Shown here piece by piece: positions 22,584-31,128 of a stretch of DNA of 64,000 bases. Both the position numbers and the translations under genes were made by a program. How positions within the stretch are numbered: the first letter of the stretch is position 1; each line of letters begins with the position of its first letter. A model generated the notes under the pieces. The model made no database searches. It saw only the letters and a program-made list of their open reading frames with translations, and was not told where the DNA came from. The stretch lies in NCBI RefSeq assembly GCF_004117055.1, contig NZ_CP026363.1, positions 2,028,501 to 2,092,500 on the forward strand, in the 5' to 3' direction. The stretch comes from Brevibacillus agri. GTDB taxonomy: Bacteria > Bacillota > Bacilli > Brevibacillales > Brevibacillaceae.

Positions 22584-24836
22584 GTGTCAAGTAAAATGTT
22601 GGGGAAGTTAGAGACGGTCTTTTCCTACACGGCCCATTTTATCATACAATCTTGGCCGGAAAAGCGCCCAGGCATCCTTTTCTTGACAGATTCCGGGGGC
22701 CGTGTAATCAACTTCATGGACATGCATGATAGTCAATCTGGAAACTCTCTGTCTATGGCGGCGCGCCAGTATGTCCAGACCGGGGAAGTCTGCGATTATG
22801 TTTTGGAAGCGCTCGGCACGAAGGAGATTGTCGTCAAGGCCAAAAACGAAAGCGAGCTCGTCTGCGGAGCGTTTCCGCTGAAGGAGCATGACGGCAGTGT
22901 CCGCGCCGTCATTGGCATGCTCATCCCGCAAAAAGAGATTGATTTCGATTTGCGGGGCTACATGCGGGGATTAGAGCCGCTCATCCGCATGGGCTACGAT
23001 GCGTACATCCAGCACGCAACCAGCCAGATCGTCACCGATTTGACCTTGCACGACACCGCGCGGGATTTGCTGACCAGCCTGACGAGACAAATCAGCAGCA
23101 TTATTTCAAAAGGTTATTGCTCGGCGGTGAAGCTCTCCGAGGAGGGAGTGCTGATCCCCCAGGATTGCGTCACGACGCAAGAAGCGGAGCAAGGTCAGGC
23201 TCATATCGCCCAATTGGTCATGCGCATGGGGAATAAGCCAGTCACGCCGATGGCGCTGGACAACCACCGGGTCATCGTCGTTCCGGTAAGCCTGAACGCG
23301 GTTCCGCTGTACGCCCTGTTTTTGCACCTGCCGCCCGAGGAGCAGGACTGCTTCTACGATATCCGGGACGTCGCTTTCCTGCAGGAGATTGCGGAAAAGG
23401 CGAGCTGTGCGCTCTGGCGCGCGATCATGTCTGACGATTTGCGCCGCGAAGCGAGCAAAAAAGATTTGCTCTACCAGCTCATGTCAAAGATTCAGGCATC
23501 GATTGACGTCAATGACGTTCTCCACGAGATCGTCACCAGCATCCCGAGCCTGTATCCGTATTTCTCGGTCGAGCTGTTCCTGACGGTGGAGCCGAATGCT
23601 ACTACGCCTGTCAAGCAGTTGTCGTTCCAGGAGGTGGAGCCGTCCACCAGCACGAAAGCGTACCTGGAAGGCCGCTTGATCGCGGAAGAAGTAGGGGAAG
23701 GCGAGCAGCGGGCGACCGTGATTGCCGCGCCGCTGTTGGGCAAGCAAGGCATCTACGGCGTTTTGCAGGTGACTTCGGAGCAGCCGATTTCGTTGAGCCA
23801 ACACGAGAAGGACTACATTTCCATCTTGGCCGACACAGCAGGCACCGCTTTTGAAAATGCGCAACTGTACCAGCAATCGCGCAATCTGATCCGCGAGTTG
23901 CGCCTCATCAACGAAATGGCTAGACAGCTTAACAAAAGTCTTGATTTGAAGGAAATTCTCGATTTTGTGACGGAAATGATGCAGGCGACATTCGATGCGG
24001 AGTTTTGCGCCATTTTGCGAAAGCAGCCGGGAGAAGACAAGTTCGATATACTCTCGTCGTCGCTTTCCGACTTTAACGGCACCGTCGTCAATGCGCTCGA
24101 AAAGCCGTTCCAGCAGATCATGCAAAGCAAGCAGACGCTGCTTCTGGCTCAGCCTGGCGCGGGTCCGCTGCCGTTTTCACTCTATTCCTGCTGCTCGCTC
24201 ATGGGGGTACCGCTTGTTGTCGAGGGCGAAATTAGCGGAGTGCTTCTAGTCGCAGATTCCCGCTATCATTTTTTTAGTTTTGACGACTACAAGCTGCTCG
24301 AAATTTTCGGCCAGCACGCAAGCCTCGCCATGACGAATGCCGTTTTGCACAACGAAATGGAGCGAATGGTCATTACGGACAACTTGACCGGACTGTTCAC
24401 GAGACGCTACTTGAACGAACAGGTCAGGGCCTCGCTTGCCAAGGACAGCTACGGCTCGCTGATTTTGATCGACATCGACTTCTTCAAGACGGTAAACGAT
24501 ACATTCGGCCACCAGGTAGGAGACGAAGTGCTGATTCAGGTGGCCAACCTCATCCGCCGCAGTATCAGAGACAGCGATATTGCGGCGCGCTGGGGCGGGG
24601 AGGAGCTCGCCGTCTACCTGCCGAGCGTAGACAAGGCAACGGCTCGCGCTGTCGCCGAGCGAATCAGGGAGTGCGTGGAGCAGGAGACGTCCCCGCGGGT
24701 GACGATCTCGTGCGGTCTTGCGAAATGGAACAGGGAGATGGACGTCAATCTGAGCGTCGAAGCCTTGTTCCACCAGGCGGACATCGCGTTGTACGAAGCA
24801 AAAAATTCTGGCAGAAACCAGGTTGTACTCGCCTAG
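22584..24836 (+). CDS. GAF-GAF-GGDEF diguanylate cyclase (YtrP position)
   Basis: The soluble 750-residue signalling protein has an N-terminal region without clear homology (1-280), two GAF-like sensor domains (about 290-425 and 438-585), and a C-terminal GGDEF domain (about 590-750). The active site is intact: LTGLFTRRY, IDIDFFKTVND with metal-binding Asp, FGHQVGDE, and the signature GGEEL (671-675). An inhibitory I-site, RDSD (662-665), lies five residues before it. So it should make cyclic di-GMP. It starts with GTG after GAGGGAG. By position near rpsD, refZ and ezrA it corresponds to B. subtilis YtrP, recalled as having a degenerate GGDEF. Confidence 0.88.
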   Translation: MSSKMLGKLETVFSYTAHFIIQSWPEKRPGILFLTDSGGRVINFMDMHDSQSGNSLSMAARQYVQTGEVCDYVLEALGTKEIVVKAKNESELVCGAFPLKEHDGSVRAVIGMLIPQKEIDFDLRGYMRGLEPLIRMGYDAYIQHATSQIVTDLTLHDTARDLLTSLTRQISSIISKGYCSAVKLSEEGVLIPQDCVTTQEAEQGQAHIAQLVMRMGNKPVTPMALDNHRVIVVPVSLNAVPLYALFLHLPPEEQDCFYDIRDVAFLQEIAEKASCALWRAIMSDDLRREASKKDLLYQLMSKIQASIDVNDVLHEIVTSIPSLYPYFSVELFLTVEPNATTPVKQLSFQEVEPSTSTKAYLEGRLIAEEVGEGEQRATVIAAPLLGKQGIYGVLQVTSEQPISLSQHEKDYISILADTAGTAFENAQLYQQSRNLIRELRLINEMARQLNKSLDLKEILDFVTEMMQATFDAEFCAILRKQPGEDKFDILSSSLSDFNGTVVNALEKPFQQIMQSKQTLLLAQPGAGPLPFSLYSCCSLMGVPLVVEGEISGVLLVADSRYHFFSFDDYKLLEIFGQHASLAMTNAVLHNEMERMVITDNLTGLFTRRYLNEQVRASLAKDSYGSLILIDIDFFKTVNDTFGHQVGDEVLIQVANLIRRSIRDSDIAARWGGEELAVYLPSVDKATARAVAERIRECVEQETSPRVTISCGLAKWNREMDVNLSVEALFHQADIALYEAKNSGRNQVVLA

Positions 24837-24863
24837 AGCCAAACCAATGGCTCTTTTCTCTTT
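24835..24863 (+). terminator. terminator after the GGDEF gene
   Basis: AGAGCC (24835-24840) pairs with GGCTCT (24849-24854), followed by TTTCTCTTTT. Confidence 0.6.
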
Positions 24864-24955
24864 TCGGTATGCCTTTTTGCAGCGTGATTTGTTTCTGTAT
24901 AAGATATATCGGTAAAAGAGGGAACAAACTTGAAGGCAGATGGAGGAGTTGACCC

Positions 24956-25951
24956 ATGGACACACGCGAACTGCGCACCAAGGCGACACAAATCACACCG
25001 GATATATACAGTCTGGAAATCCCCACCCCGTTCAGTGTCGGAGCGGTCAACGTCTATTTGGTAAAAGGCGACAAGCTGACGCTGGTGGATGTGGGGCCGA
25101 AGACAGACGAGGCCTGGCAGGCGCTGACGGAAGGATTGCAGTCTGCCGGAGTCCGCGTGGAGGAGATCGAGCAGATCGTGCTGACGCACCACCACGTTGA
25201 CCATTGTGGTCAACTGGAAAAGGTGCGGCAGCTCTCCGGCGCCGTGACGCTGGCCCATCCGCAAGCAGCGCCGTACGTGGAGCTGGATGAGGACTTCATG
25301 CATTTTCACGACCAGTTTTTTCTGGAGCTGTACCAAAAAAGCGGCGTGCCGAGCGACATGCTGGTCATCATCGCCAAGTTTCACAAGCTGATGAAGACCT
25401 TCTCCGAGCCAAGCCGCATTGACGTGTTGCTCAAGCACAAGCAGCGGGTGCCGAACTTGGAGGAATGGCAGGTGCTCTACACGCCGGGGCACAGCCAAAG
25501 CCACTTGTCCCTGTACCGGGAGCGGGATCGAACGATGATCGGCGGCGACCACATCATCGGACATATTTCGTCCAATGCCTTTATCGAACCACCGCGGGAT
25601 CGTTCGGGCGCACGGCCGCTCACGCTCGTCCAATACCGGACGGCGCTGCAGATGTGTGCAGACATGGAGGTGGAGCGGGTGCTGGCCGGCCATGGCGAGA
25701 TCGTCACCGACCATCGGGAGCTGATTTTGGCCCGGCTGCAAAAAAACTGGAGCCGCACAGACACGCTGCGCAGCCTGCTTGCCGACGGCGAAAAAACCGC
25801 CTACGAGCTGACCACGCTGCTGTTCCCTACGCTGTACGAAAAAGAGCTGCCGTTGACGCTTTCCGAGACGATCGGGCACATTGATCTGCTGACGATTTTG
25901 CACCAGGTCGAAGTCAAGGAGAAAGACGGCGTTTTGTACTACCACCTGTAG
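24956..25951 (+). CDS. MBL-fold metallo-hydrolase
   Basis: The 331-residue protein has the metallo-beta-lactamase signature THHHVDHCG (about residues 77-85), further metal ligands in TPGHSQSHLS and GGDHIIG, and the C-terminal AGHGEIV. A C-terminal winged-helix-like region (about 265-331) follows, as in RNase-LACTB2-type and other broad MBL hydrolases. It starts with ATG after GGAGGAG. It is a likely thioesterase, lactonase or glyoxalase-II-type hydrolase, but the substrate cannot be assigned. It lies between the GGDEF gene and a lipoprotein gene with no evident link. Confidence 0.82.
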   Translation: MDTRELRTKATQITPDIYSLEIPTPFSVGAVNVYLVKGDKLTLVDVGPKTDEAWQALTEGLQSAGVRVEEIEQIVLTHHHVDHCGQLEKVRQLSGAVTLAHPQAAPYVELDEDFMHFHDQFFLELYQKSGVPSDMLVIIAKFHKLMKTFSEPSRIDVLLKHKQRVPNLEEWQVLYTPGHSQSHLSLYRERDRTMIGGDHIIGHISSNAFIEPPRDRSGARPLTLVQYRTALQMCADMEVERVLAGHGEIVTDHRELILARLQKNWSRTDTLRSLLADGEKTAYELTTLLFPTLYEKELPLTLSETIGHIDLLTILHQVEVKEKDGVLYYHL

Positions 25952-26024
25952 CCAGACGAATCCCTGTCATTGGCTGTCCAAGCAGAATAAGCCTATTCCT
26001 CCCCGGAAACGATAAAAGGGACAA

Positions 26025-26059
26025 TTACCCTGAACCACCTGGAAGTGGCCAAAGGGTAA
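26025..26059 (+). other. hairpin in the leader of the lipoprotein gene
   Basis: TTACCCT (26025-26031) and AGGGTAA (26053-26059) enclose an inner CCAC/GTGG stem. It ends four bases before the GAGGGAGG ribosome site and has no T tract, so it may protect mRNA or affect translation rather than terminate. Confidence 0.4.
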
Positions 26060-26075
26060 CCGAGGGAGGAAGCCT

Positions 26076-26981
26076 ATGCGCAAGTATTGGACGATATGCC
26101 TTTTGTCTGTAGCCTGCACGGCTTTGGCCGGCTGCAATCAGATGGGCGTCAAGCAAAACCCCAGCTCCACCTTTGAACAGGTGCGCGACCAGTTTGCGGC
26201 CCAAAGCTCGTATGCGTTTTACGGCAGGACCAAGCTGTTGACAGCAAACAGCGCCAATGCCAACATGGTGAACTTTTCCGGGCGAAAAGACGGCGAAGCG
26301 GAGTATATGAATGTGAAAATTTCCGTCCCGGAGGAAAAGCGGGTGGAGACTTTGTCCCTTTTGCGCGAGGGCAGCGAGCTGTACGCCAAGCAAGGGCAAG
26401 GGGAAAAATGGAAGCCCGTACCGGGAGAAGGCGTTGCGCTGCGGCAGGAGATGGACAACTGGAGTCCTGGTTTTTGTTTCCAGCAAATGGATGAGATGAA
26501 AAAAGGCATCCGTCAACTGCCGGACGAAAACCCCGAGGACGATCTGGAAGCGATCGGCGTCACGCTGGATTCAGCCAAGCTGAAGGCGTGGCTGGCCGCG
26601 CAACTGCAGGAGCAGAGTGCCACCGGCTCGCGGATTCAGTCCGCCGCAGGGCCGTTTCCCGGGCACAAGCCGAAGCTGAAGCTGGCGATGCAGCTTTCTG
26701 ATGGGGACTGGGCAGGTGCGAGCGTGCGGCAGGGAGGCACCTCGATTCAGGCGAAACCGTCCCAGGACGTGAAGGCGTTGGTCGATCAGATGGACGTCGA
26801 AGCGGAGTACACGATTTACTACAACAAAACGACGATGCTTCCGACCAACATGACGATGTCGATTCGCTCCGCATACGACTTGAACGACCAGCGGGTAAAA
26901 GAGCATTCCCAGGTGGAGACCTACCTGCAAAACTACGGGCGGGCAAAGCCGGTTCCGGCCCCGGCAGAGGGCGGCAAATAA
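26076..26981 (+). CDS. putative lipoprotein of unknown function
   Basis: The 301-residue protein has a type II signal peptide: MRKYWTICLLSVACTALAGC, with lipobox LAGC and lipidated Cys20. The mature part has a beta-rich pattern resembling LolA/LppX-like lipoproteins seen in Bacillales, with alternating hydrophobic strands such as YGRTKLL, AEYMNVKISV and ELYAKQGQGEKW, and a repeated second half (KLKLAMQLSDGDWAGAS, AEYTIYYNKTTMLPTNM). It is expected on the outer face of the membrane. The ATG follows GAGGGAGGAAGCCT. Monocistronic with a strong terminator. Function not recognised. Confidence 0.7.
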   Translation: MRKYWTICLLSVACTALAGCNQMGVKQNPSSTFEQVRDQFAAQSSYAFYGRTKLLTANSANANMVNFSGRKDGEAEYMNVKISVPEEKRVETLSLLREGSELYAKQGQGEKWKPVPGEGVALRQEMDNWSPGFCFQQMDEMKKGIRQLPDENPEDDLEAIGVTLDSAKLKAWLAAQLQEQSATGSRIQSAAGPFPGHKPKLKLAMQLSDGDWAGASVRQGGTSIQAKPSQDVKALVDQMDVEAEYTIYYNKTTMLPTNMTMSIRSAYDLNDQRVKEHSQVETYLQNYGRAKPVPAPAEGGK

Positions 26982-26990
26982 GCAAGCAAA

Positions 26991-27038
26991 GAAAAAGACG
27001 CTTACCTTCCATGTCAGCGGACAGGGAGCGTCTTTTTT
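26991..27038 (+). terminator. terminator of the lipoprotein gene
   Basis: AAAAAGACGCT (26992-27002) pairs with AGCGTCTTTTTT (27027-27038). Confidence 0.8.
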
Positions 27039-27343
27039 CCGTGAGGCGGACGGTTTGCGAAGCGGCGCGGACGATGGCAAAAGCGGCGGGAAGGCGGCTG
27101 CTGTGACGGATGGGCCGGAGGTGCGTGCCCGCCTGCTTTGGCTCGCAAGATTTTCAGGCAGGATGAGGTAACGCTTTGCGGACTTTGTCCGTCTTTACTC
27201 ATTGTGAAGATGTGCACAACGGGCCGCTTTCCTTTGCGCTTTTTTGCGAGGGAGTCTTAATTCCTAGAAGGAATACTGGAAAACTTTGTCGAACTAACAA
27301 CAGGTCTATCTTTTTGCGTCGAATAATCGGTACAATGGGAAAG

Positions 27344-27386
27344 ATGCCTGATGAAACCAAGCGTCTGCGGCGACCGCATCAGGCAT
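27344..27386 (+). other. 10-bp inverted repeat before refZ
   Basis: ATGCCTGATG and CATCAGGCAT form a perfect 10-bp stem with a 23-base loop, followed by TTTGC only. It is about 100 bp before the refZ start. It may be an attenuator, mRNA hairpin or protein-binding dyad. Confidence 0.45.
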
Positions 27387-27489
27387 TTTGCAGACGAGAC
27401 TTCTGCGATTTTCGCGGTCGCTTCTCTTTTGGGCAATCGTCGCTTCCGGTCCTGGTGAAGCCGGAGCGTAAAGGGGATGGGAACCAGCG

Positions 27490-28092
27490 ATGGATCAGAC
27501 GAAAATGCGCATTTTGTCCGCAGCCGCGAAGCTGTTTGACACGTACGGCTACAAAGGGACTTCCGTTAGACAAATCGCTGCTGAAGCAAAAGTGAACTCC
27601 GCGCTGATTTCTTATCACTTCCAGGGCAAGCAGGGAGTGTTGGAGACCTTGATCGCCTCTTATTTTGAGACGCTGTTTCGGCTGCTGGAAGAACAGGAAG
27701 CCGAGCAGGAGCATGTCTCTGCCATTCACCGACTTGAACAGGTGATCCAGTTGTATTTGCGCTTCCAGATGGAGCATGCGCCGATTACCCGGCTGGTTCA
27801 CCGGGAGTTGAGCGTCGAGTCGATGCTTGCCCGTGAAGTGATGACGCTGTACATGAGCCGATGGAAGCACGGCCTTTCGCGCGTATTGGAGGGCGGCGTG
27901 GCATCGGGTGATTTTTTGCCTGTCTCTGTTGATCGTATAGTGCTGGCCGTAAGCAGCCAGATGATATATCCGTTTTTACAACCGCAAATGGTTCGCCAGG
28001 TTTACGACCTGGAGCTGTTTTCCGAGGAGTTCGCCAGATGGCTGCACGATTCCATCATGCGCTTTTTGCGCGGGATTTTGCTGCCCGGATAG
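27490..28092 (+). CDS. refZ: TetR-family regulator of FtsZ, RefZ (YttP)
   Basis: The 200-residue protein has a TetR N-terminal helix-turn-helix (TKMRILSAAAKLFDTYGYKGTSVRQIAAEAKVNSALISYHFQGKQGVLETLI; about 4-54) and a helical C-terminal domain. In B. subtilis RefZ binds specific chromosomal sites and affects Z-ring position at the start of sporulation. The assignment rests on family (YISYHF/KxGVLE type), length and its position in the rpsD-ytrP-ezrA neighbourhood. It lies directly before the EzrA-like gene, which fits a cell-division context. A generic TetR regulator remains possible. Confidence 0.7.
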   Translation: MDQTKMRILSAAAKLFDTYGYKGTSVRQIAAEAKVNSALISYHFQGKQGVLETLIASYFETLFRLLEEQEAEQEHVSAIHRLEQVIQLYLRFQMEHAPITRLVHRELSVESMLAREVMTLYMSRWKHGLSRVLEGGVASGDFLPVSVDRIVLAVSSQMIYPFLQPQMVRQVYDLELFSEEFARWLHDSIMRFLRGILLPG

Positions 28093-28136
28093 GATGTGCC
28101 CTCTCCTGTGACTTTATTTTGCACAAGTGCAGCGAA

Positions 28137-28167
28137 GGCTCCGCCAATGGCTTTGGCGCAGCCAAGT
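28137..28167 (+). terminator. hairpin between refZ and the ezrA-like gene
   Basis: GGCTcCGCCAA and TTTGGCGcAGCC form a near-perfect stem (28137-28163) followed by AAGTTTTCT. The weak T tail suggests partial termination. Part of the sequence recurs at 51182-51202. Confidence 0.4.
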
Positions 28168-28190
28168 TTTCTAAAGGGGATGTTTGACAA

Positions 28191-30671
28191 GTGAAACGAA
28201 GACTATTCCTGCTCTGTCTGGCAGGCATGTTGCTATACACGAATCCGGCGTACGCTACGCCTTTTCCGGACAAAACCGATGAGGTCGTGCAGGACGCCGA
28301 CAACTATTTGAAAAAAGACGAAAAGGCGAAGTTTGAAAAATCGATGCAAAACTTGCCTGGCAGCTACAAGGTTGTCGTGGTGGAAAGCACGGCTCCGGAA
28401 GCAGAATCCCCTGACATGTACGCGCAGAAGCTGTTTGACAATTACAATTTGGCTGATGACGCGATGATGGTCGTGCTCGACTACAACACGGAGCAGATCG
28501 GGATGTACGCAGGGCCTGCGTTGCAGAACAAAGGCGTGACGATGGAGTTGTTGCACGACAAAATCGCGTCGTACTACGATCCTTTTCGCAACCAGAAGCA
28601 GTATTTGACCGGCATTCAGACTGTGATCGGGGAAGTGAACCGGGAGCTGAGCAGCCTTTCCGACAAGCAGGCTGCAACGACTGCGGGCGCGGCTGATGCG
28701 GCAGCGCAGGAGCAGCCGGAAGAAAAAGACGCGCTCGGCGGCATTCCGTGGTGGATATACGCGCTCGGAGCTGTGTTCGCGGTGCTGTCCGTCATGCTGA
28801 TCTACGCCATGATTCGCCGCCGCGGGATCTTCAAGCAAGTCGATGATGTAGAGGATTGGAAGGACGAGCTGGTCGAAAAAATCAACGTCATCGAGGTGGA
28901 AAAGCCGTTGCGCCGCTCCAGCGGAATGACAGAGGTGCGCTACCACCACCTGGCTGACAAAAAAGAAAACTTGCTGCGCATCCGCATTCCAGACGTGGAG
29001 ATGATGATTCTGGATGCGGAGGAAGCGTGCGACCGTTTCCGGTTTTCCCTGGCTTTGGGCATGCTCGATGAAGCGCGGCAGACGCTGACGCAGATCGAGG
29101 ATGAGCTGAACGACCTGAAGGAAGACACGACAAAGGTAGCGATTGCCAAACAGGAAAACAAGGTCGTCATCCCGGAGATCGGCAAGCAGGTGGAGCAGAT
29201 GGAGCGCCGCCTGTCCGATTTGCGGCTGGAATACGGACTGGCTTTTCACGAACTGAAAGCGTCGCTGGACGAAGTAGAGACGATGCGCAACCTCGTGAAA
29301 ACGTCGCGGGCGGCGGGCGACGATATTGGCGCCTACGATACGACGCTCAAGGCCCAGCAGATTCTGGAGCGGGTCGGCCAAGCGATGGAGCAGATTCCGG
29401 CGCTGGTGCAGCGCGTGAAAAAGGAAATGCCGGAAGAGTTCAAGCAACTGGAGGACGGAATCAGCCAGGCGACGCGCGACGGTTTCGACTTGAAGCAGGA
29501 TTCGCTGGACAAGGCGCTGCTGCAGGCCAAACAGTTGCTTTCCTCCGCAAAAACCGCGCTGGAAGAGGGCAATCTGGAGATGGTCATGACTCATTCCAAG
29601 GCGTTTGACGTGCTGCTTGACACGACGTACCAGAGCATTGAAGAAGGCGTGCTCGCTCAGCACGAGGCAGCAGCCGCTGCGGCGCCAGCCCTGGAAAAGC
29701 CGCCTGTGCTTGCAGAGGAGCCGCTCGCAGATGAGGCAGAGCCGGAAAGAACGAACAGTGCATTGGCAGAAAAAGAACGGGAAGTCAGCGAAGCGGAGGT
29801 CGCAGCGATCATCGAGCAGGCTGCGGAGGCGTGGAACCTGGCTGGCAAGGAGACAGCGCAGCCACTTGTCATCGACAGAGAGCCGCAAGCGTTCGGGCGC
29901 GAGGCGCAAGGATTGTCTGCGCCCAAGCAGGAGGAAGCGGTGGATCTGTCCGCACACGCAGAGGCTGAGGCAGGGACGAGCGACCAGTTGAGCGAGGCAG
30001 AACGGGCTGTGCTGTTGCAGGCAGTCAAGCGGCCTGCGAAGCCGGAGAAAACCTCGGTGCCCCATGCGCCCGCCCAGCAGGCAAGCCGTGAGCACGAAGA
30101 GGAAACCGAATACGAGCTGGTCATTCCGAAGAGTCAGGCGGAGCCGGAGTTGGAGGAGCCTCATCTGGAGGAAGAGCCGGATTATTTGCTGATCGAAACC
30201 GAGGACGATGCCCTCGACGAGCTGGAGCGCATCTCCAGCACGCTCGTTCGCGTGCGCCAGCAGATCAAGCGAAGCTATTTGCCGGGCATTCCGGATCAGC
30301 TCAAATATATGTTTGAAGAAGTCGTCCAGACTTTGGGGCGGATCAAGATGGTGATGGAGCAATACCGCTACGATCTGGAGGAAGTGGCGATTTTGATTCA
30401 GGATGCGCGCGAACTGGTCGTAGAAACCGAGCGGATGGCCGAGCAGACGATTTCCTCCTGCCAGTTGGCGGAGGGAGCCATCCAGTACACCAACCGCTAC
30501 CGCCGGCAAAACCGGCACGTCAATGAGCTGTTGACCAAAGCGGAGCAGGCGTTCAGGCAGTTGGCCTTCACGGAAGCTTACCAGTTGGCGGAGGAGGCGC
30601 GTCTCGTCGTGGAAGGTGCGCCAGCCGAGGCGGATAACCGCTGGCTTTTGCGCAGAAAGAAAAAGGGGTGA
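28191..30671 (+). CDS. TPM domain fused to an EzrA-like division regulator
   Basis: 826 residues starting at GTG after AAAGGGGATG. A signal peptide (1-22) is followed by a TPM (TLP18.3/Psb32/MOLO-1) domain (about 25-152: FPDKTDEVVQDADNYL, MMVVLDYNTEQIGMYAG), an outside Ala-rich linker, one membrane helix (about 186-207) and a long cytoplasmic helical region. That region resembles EzrA spectrin-like repeats at both ends (MMILDAEEACDRFRF; AIQYTNRYRRQNRHVNELLTKAEQAFRQLAFTEAY), with an acidic, Ala/Glu-rich low-complexity insert (about 500-680). EzrA restrains FtsZ polymerisation. The locus lies after refZ, matching the B. subtilis ezrA neighbourhood. Ordinary EzrA (about 560 aa) has no extracellular domain, so this is an unusual fusion. 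Confidence 0.75.
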   Translation: MKRRLFLLCLAGMLLYTNPAYATPFPDKTDEVVQDADNYLKKDEKAKFEKSMQNLPGSYKVVVVESTAPEAESPDMYAQKLFDNYNLADDAMMVVLDYNTEQIGMYAGPALQNKGVTMELLHDKIASYYDPFRNQKQYLTGIQTVIGEVNRELSSLSDKQAATTAGAADAAAQEQPEEKDALGGIPWWIYALGAVFAVLSVMLIYAMIRRRGIFKQVDDVEDWKDELVEKINVIEVEKPLRRSSGMTEVRYHHLADKKENLLRIRIPDVEMMILDAEEACDRFRFSLALGMLDEARQTLTQIEDELNDLKEDTTKVAIAKQENKVVIPEIGKQVEQMERRLSDLRLEYGLAFHELKASLDEVETMRNLVKTSRAAGDDIGAYDTTLKAQQILERVGQAMEQIPALVQRVKKEMPEEFKQLEDGISQATRDGFDLKQDSLDKALLQAKQLLSSAKTALEEGNLEMVMTHSKAFDVLLDTTYQSIEEGVLAQHEAAAAAAPALEKPPVLAEEPLADEAEPERTNSALAEKEREVSEAEVAAIIEQAAEAWNLAGKETAQPLVIDREPQAFGREAQGLSAPKQEEAVDLSAHAEAEAGTSDQLSEAERAVLLQAVKRPAKPEKTSVPHAPAQQASREHEEETEYELVIPKSQAEPELEEPHLEEEPDYLLIETEDDALDELERISSTLVRVRQQIKRSYLPGIPDQLKYMFEEVVQTLGRIKMVMEQYRYDLEEVAILIQDARELVVETERMAEQTISSCQLAEGAIQYTNRYRRQNRHVNELLTKAEQAFRQLAFTEAYQLAEEARLVVEGAPAEADNRWLLRRKKKG

Positions 30672-30677
30672 GCATCC

Positions 30678-30878
30678 ATGCAACTCCTTCCCGTTTTTCT
30701 GATCGCGGCGGGCGTTCTCGTCATGCTCCAGCCGCGCACCAAAAGATGGCAGGCGCGAATGAACGCGTATTTCCGGGGCAATGAACAGCGGGTCAAGCAG
30801 CGGGCCAACACGTTTTTTTTGCTCGGCCTGGCCTTTATGCTGGCTGGCTTCGCTTATTTGTTCCGGTTGGCCGGATAG
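30678..30878 (+). CDS. small membrane protein downstream of the EzrA-like gene
   Basis: The 66-residue protein starts six bases after the EzrA-like stop, behind AAAAAGGGGTGAG, so the two are cotranscribed. It has two hydrophobic helices (about 2-16 and 46-63) around a basic loop (RTKRWQARMNAYFRGNEQRVKQR). The charge distribution suggests a hairpin with the loop in the cytoplasm. No family recognised. Tight coupling to the division gene suggests a related membrane role, which is inference. Confidence 0.7.
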   Translation: MQLLPVFLIAAGVLVMLQPRTKRWQARMNAYFRGNEQRVKQRANTFFLLGLAFMLAGFAYLFRLAG

Positions 30879-30893
30879 GGATAAGAGCACAAG

Positions 30894-30955
30894 CAAAAAC
30901 ACCTGTCGCACGAGCAACGAGGACGCGATTCTCGCGGGCGGCAGGTGTTTTTTTG
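30894..30955 (+). terminator. terminator of the ezrA-like operon
   Basis: AAAAACACCTG (30895-30905) pairs with CAGGTGTTTTTTT (30942-30954). Confidence 0.75.
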
Positions 30956-31032
30956 CGCAACAAAAAAAGAAGCACCGCTCACGAGGCGATGCTCCATATA
31001 GGGAAGATAAAGGGAGTAAAGGTCTGATAACC

Positions 31033-31063
31033 AGCACCTTACAACTAGGGGGGAGTAAGGTGC
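31033..31063. other. perfect 10-bp inverted repeat
   Basis: AGCACCTTAC and GTAAGGTGCT enclose an 11-base G-rich loop. It lies between the ezrA-like terminator and the flavoprotein stop, without T tracts. Possibly part of transcript end processing for the minus-strand gene. Confidence 0.4.
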
Positions 31064-31128
31064 TGATTACTCTTTCGCAAAAAAGAGTACCTGCCTCCTA
31101 GTTTCCCCGATTCGTGTTTTCCTAAACG

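Larger units (their letters stand above)
26982..27489. other. intergenic region (508 bp) upstream of refZ
   Basis: Begins with the lipoprotein terminator. It is G+C-rich with no convincing gene to about 27170, then AT-richer. Near 27331-27336 there is TACAAT, a possible -10 box, without a good -35. A perfect 10-bp inverted repeat lies at 27344-27386 (separate entry). No RNA family was recognised. Confidence 0.4.

Noticed and set aside
28233..31037. Long open frame on the minus strand opposite the TPM-EzrA gene (over 900 codons)
   Set aside because: Antisense shadow of a high-G+C coding gene; sequence is Leu/His/Arg-rich without domains or a ribosome site.
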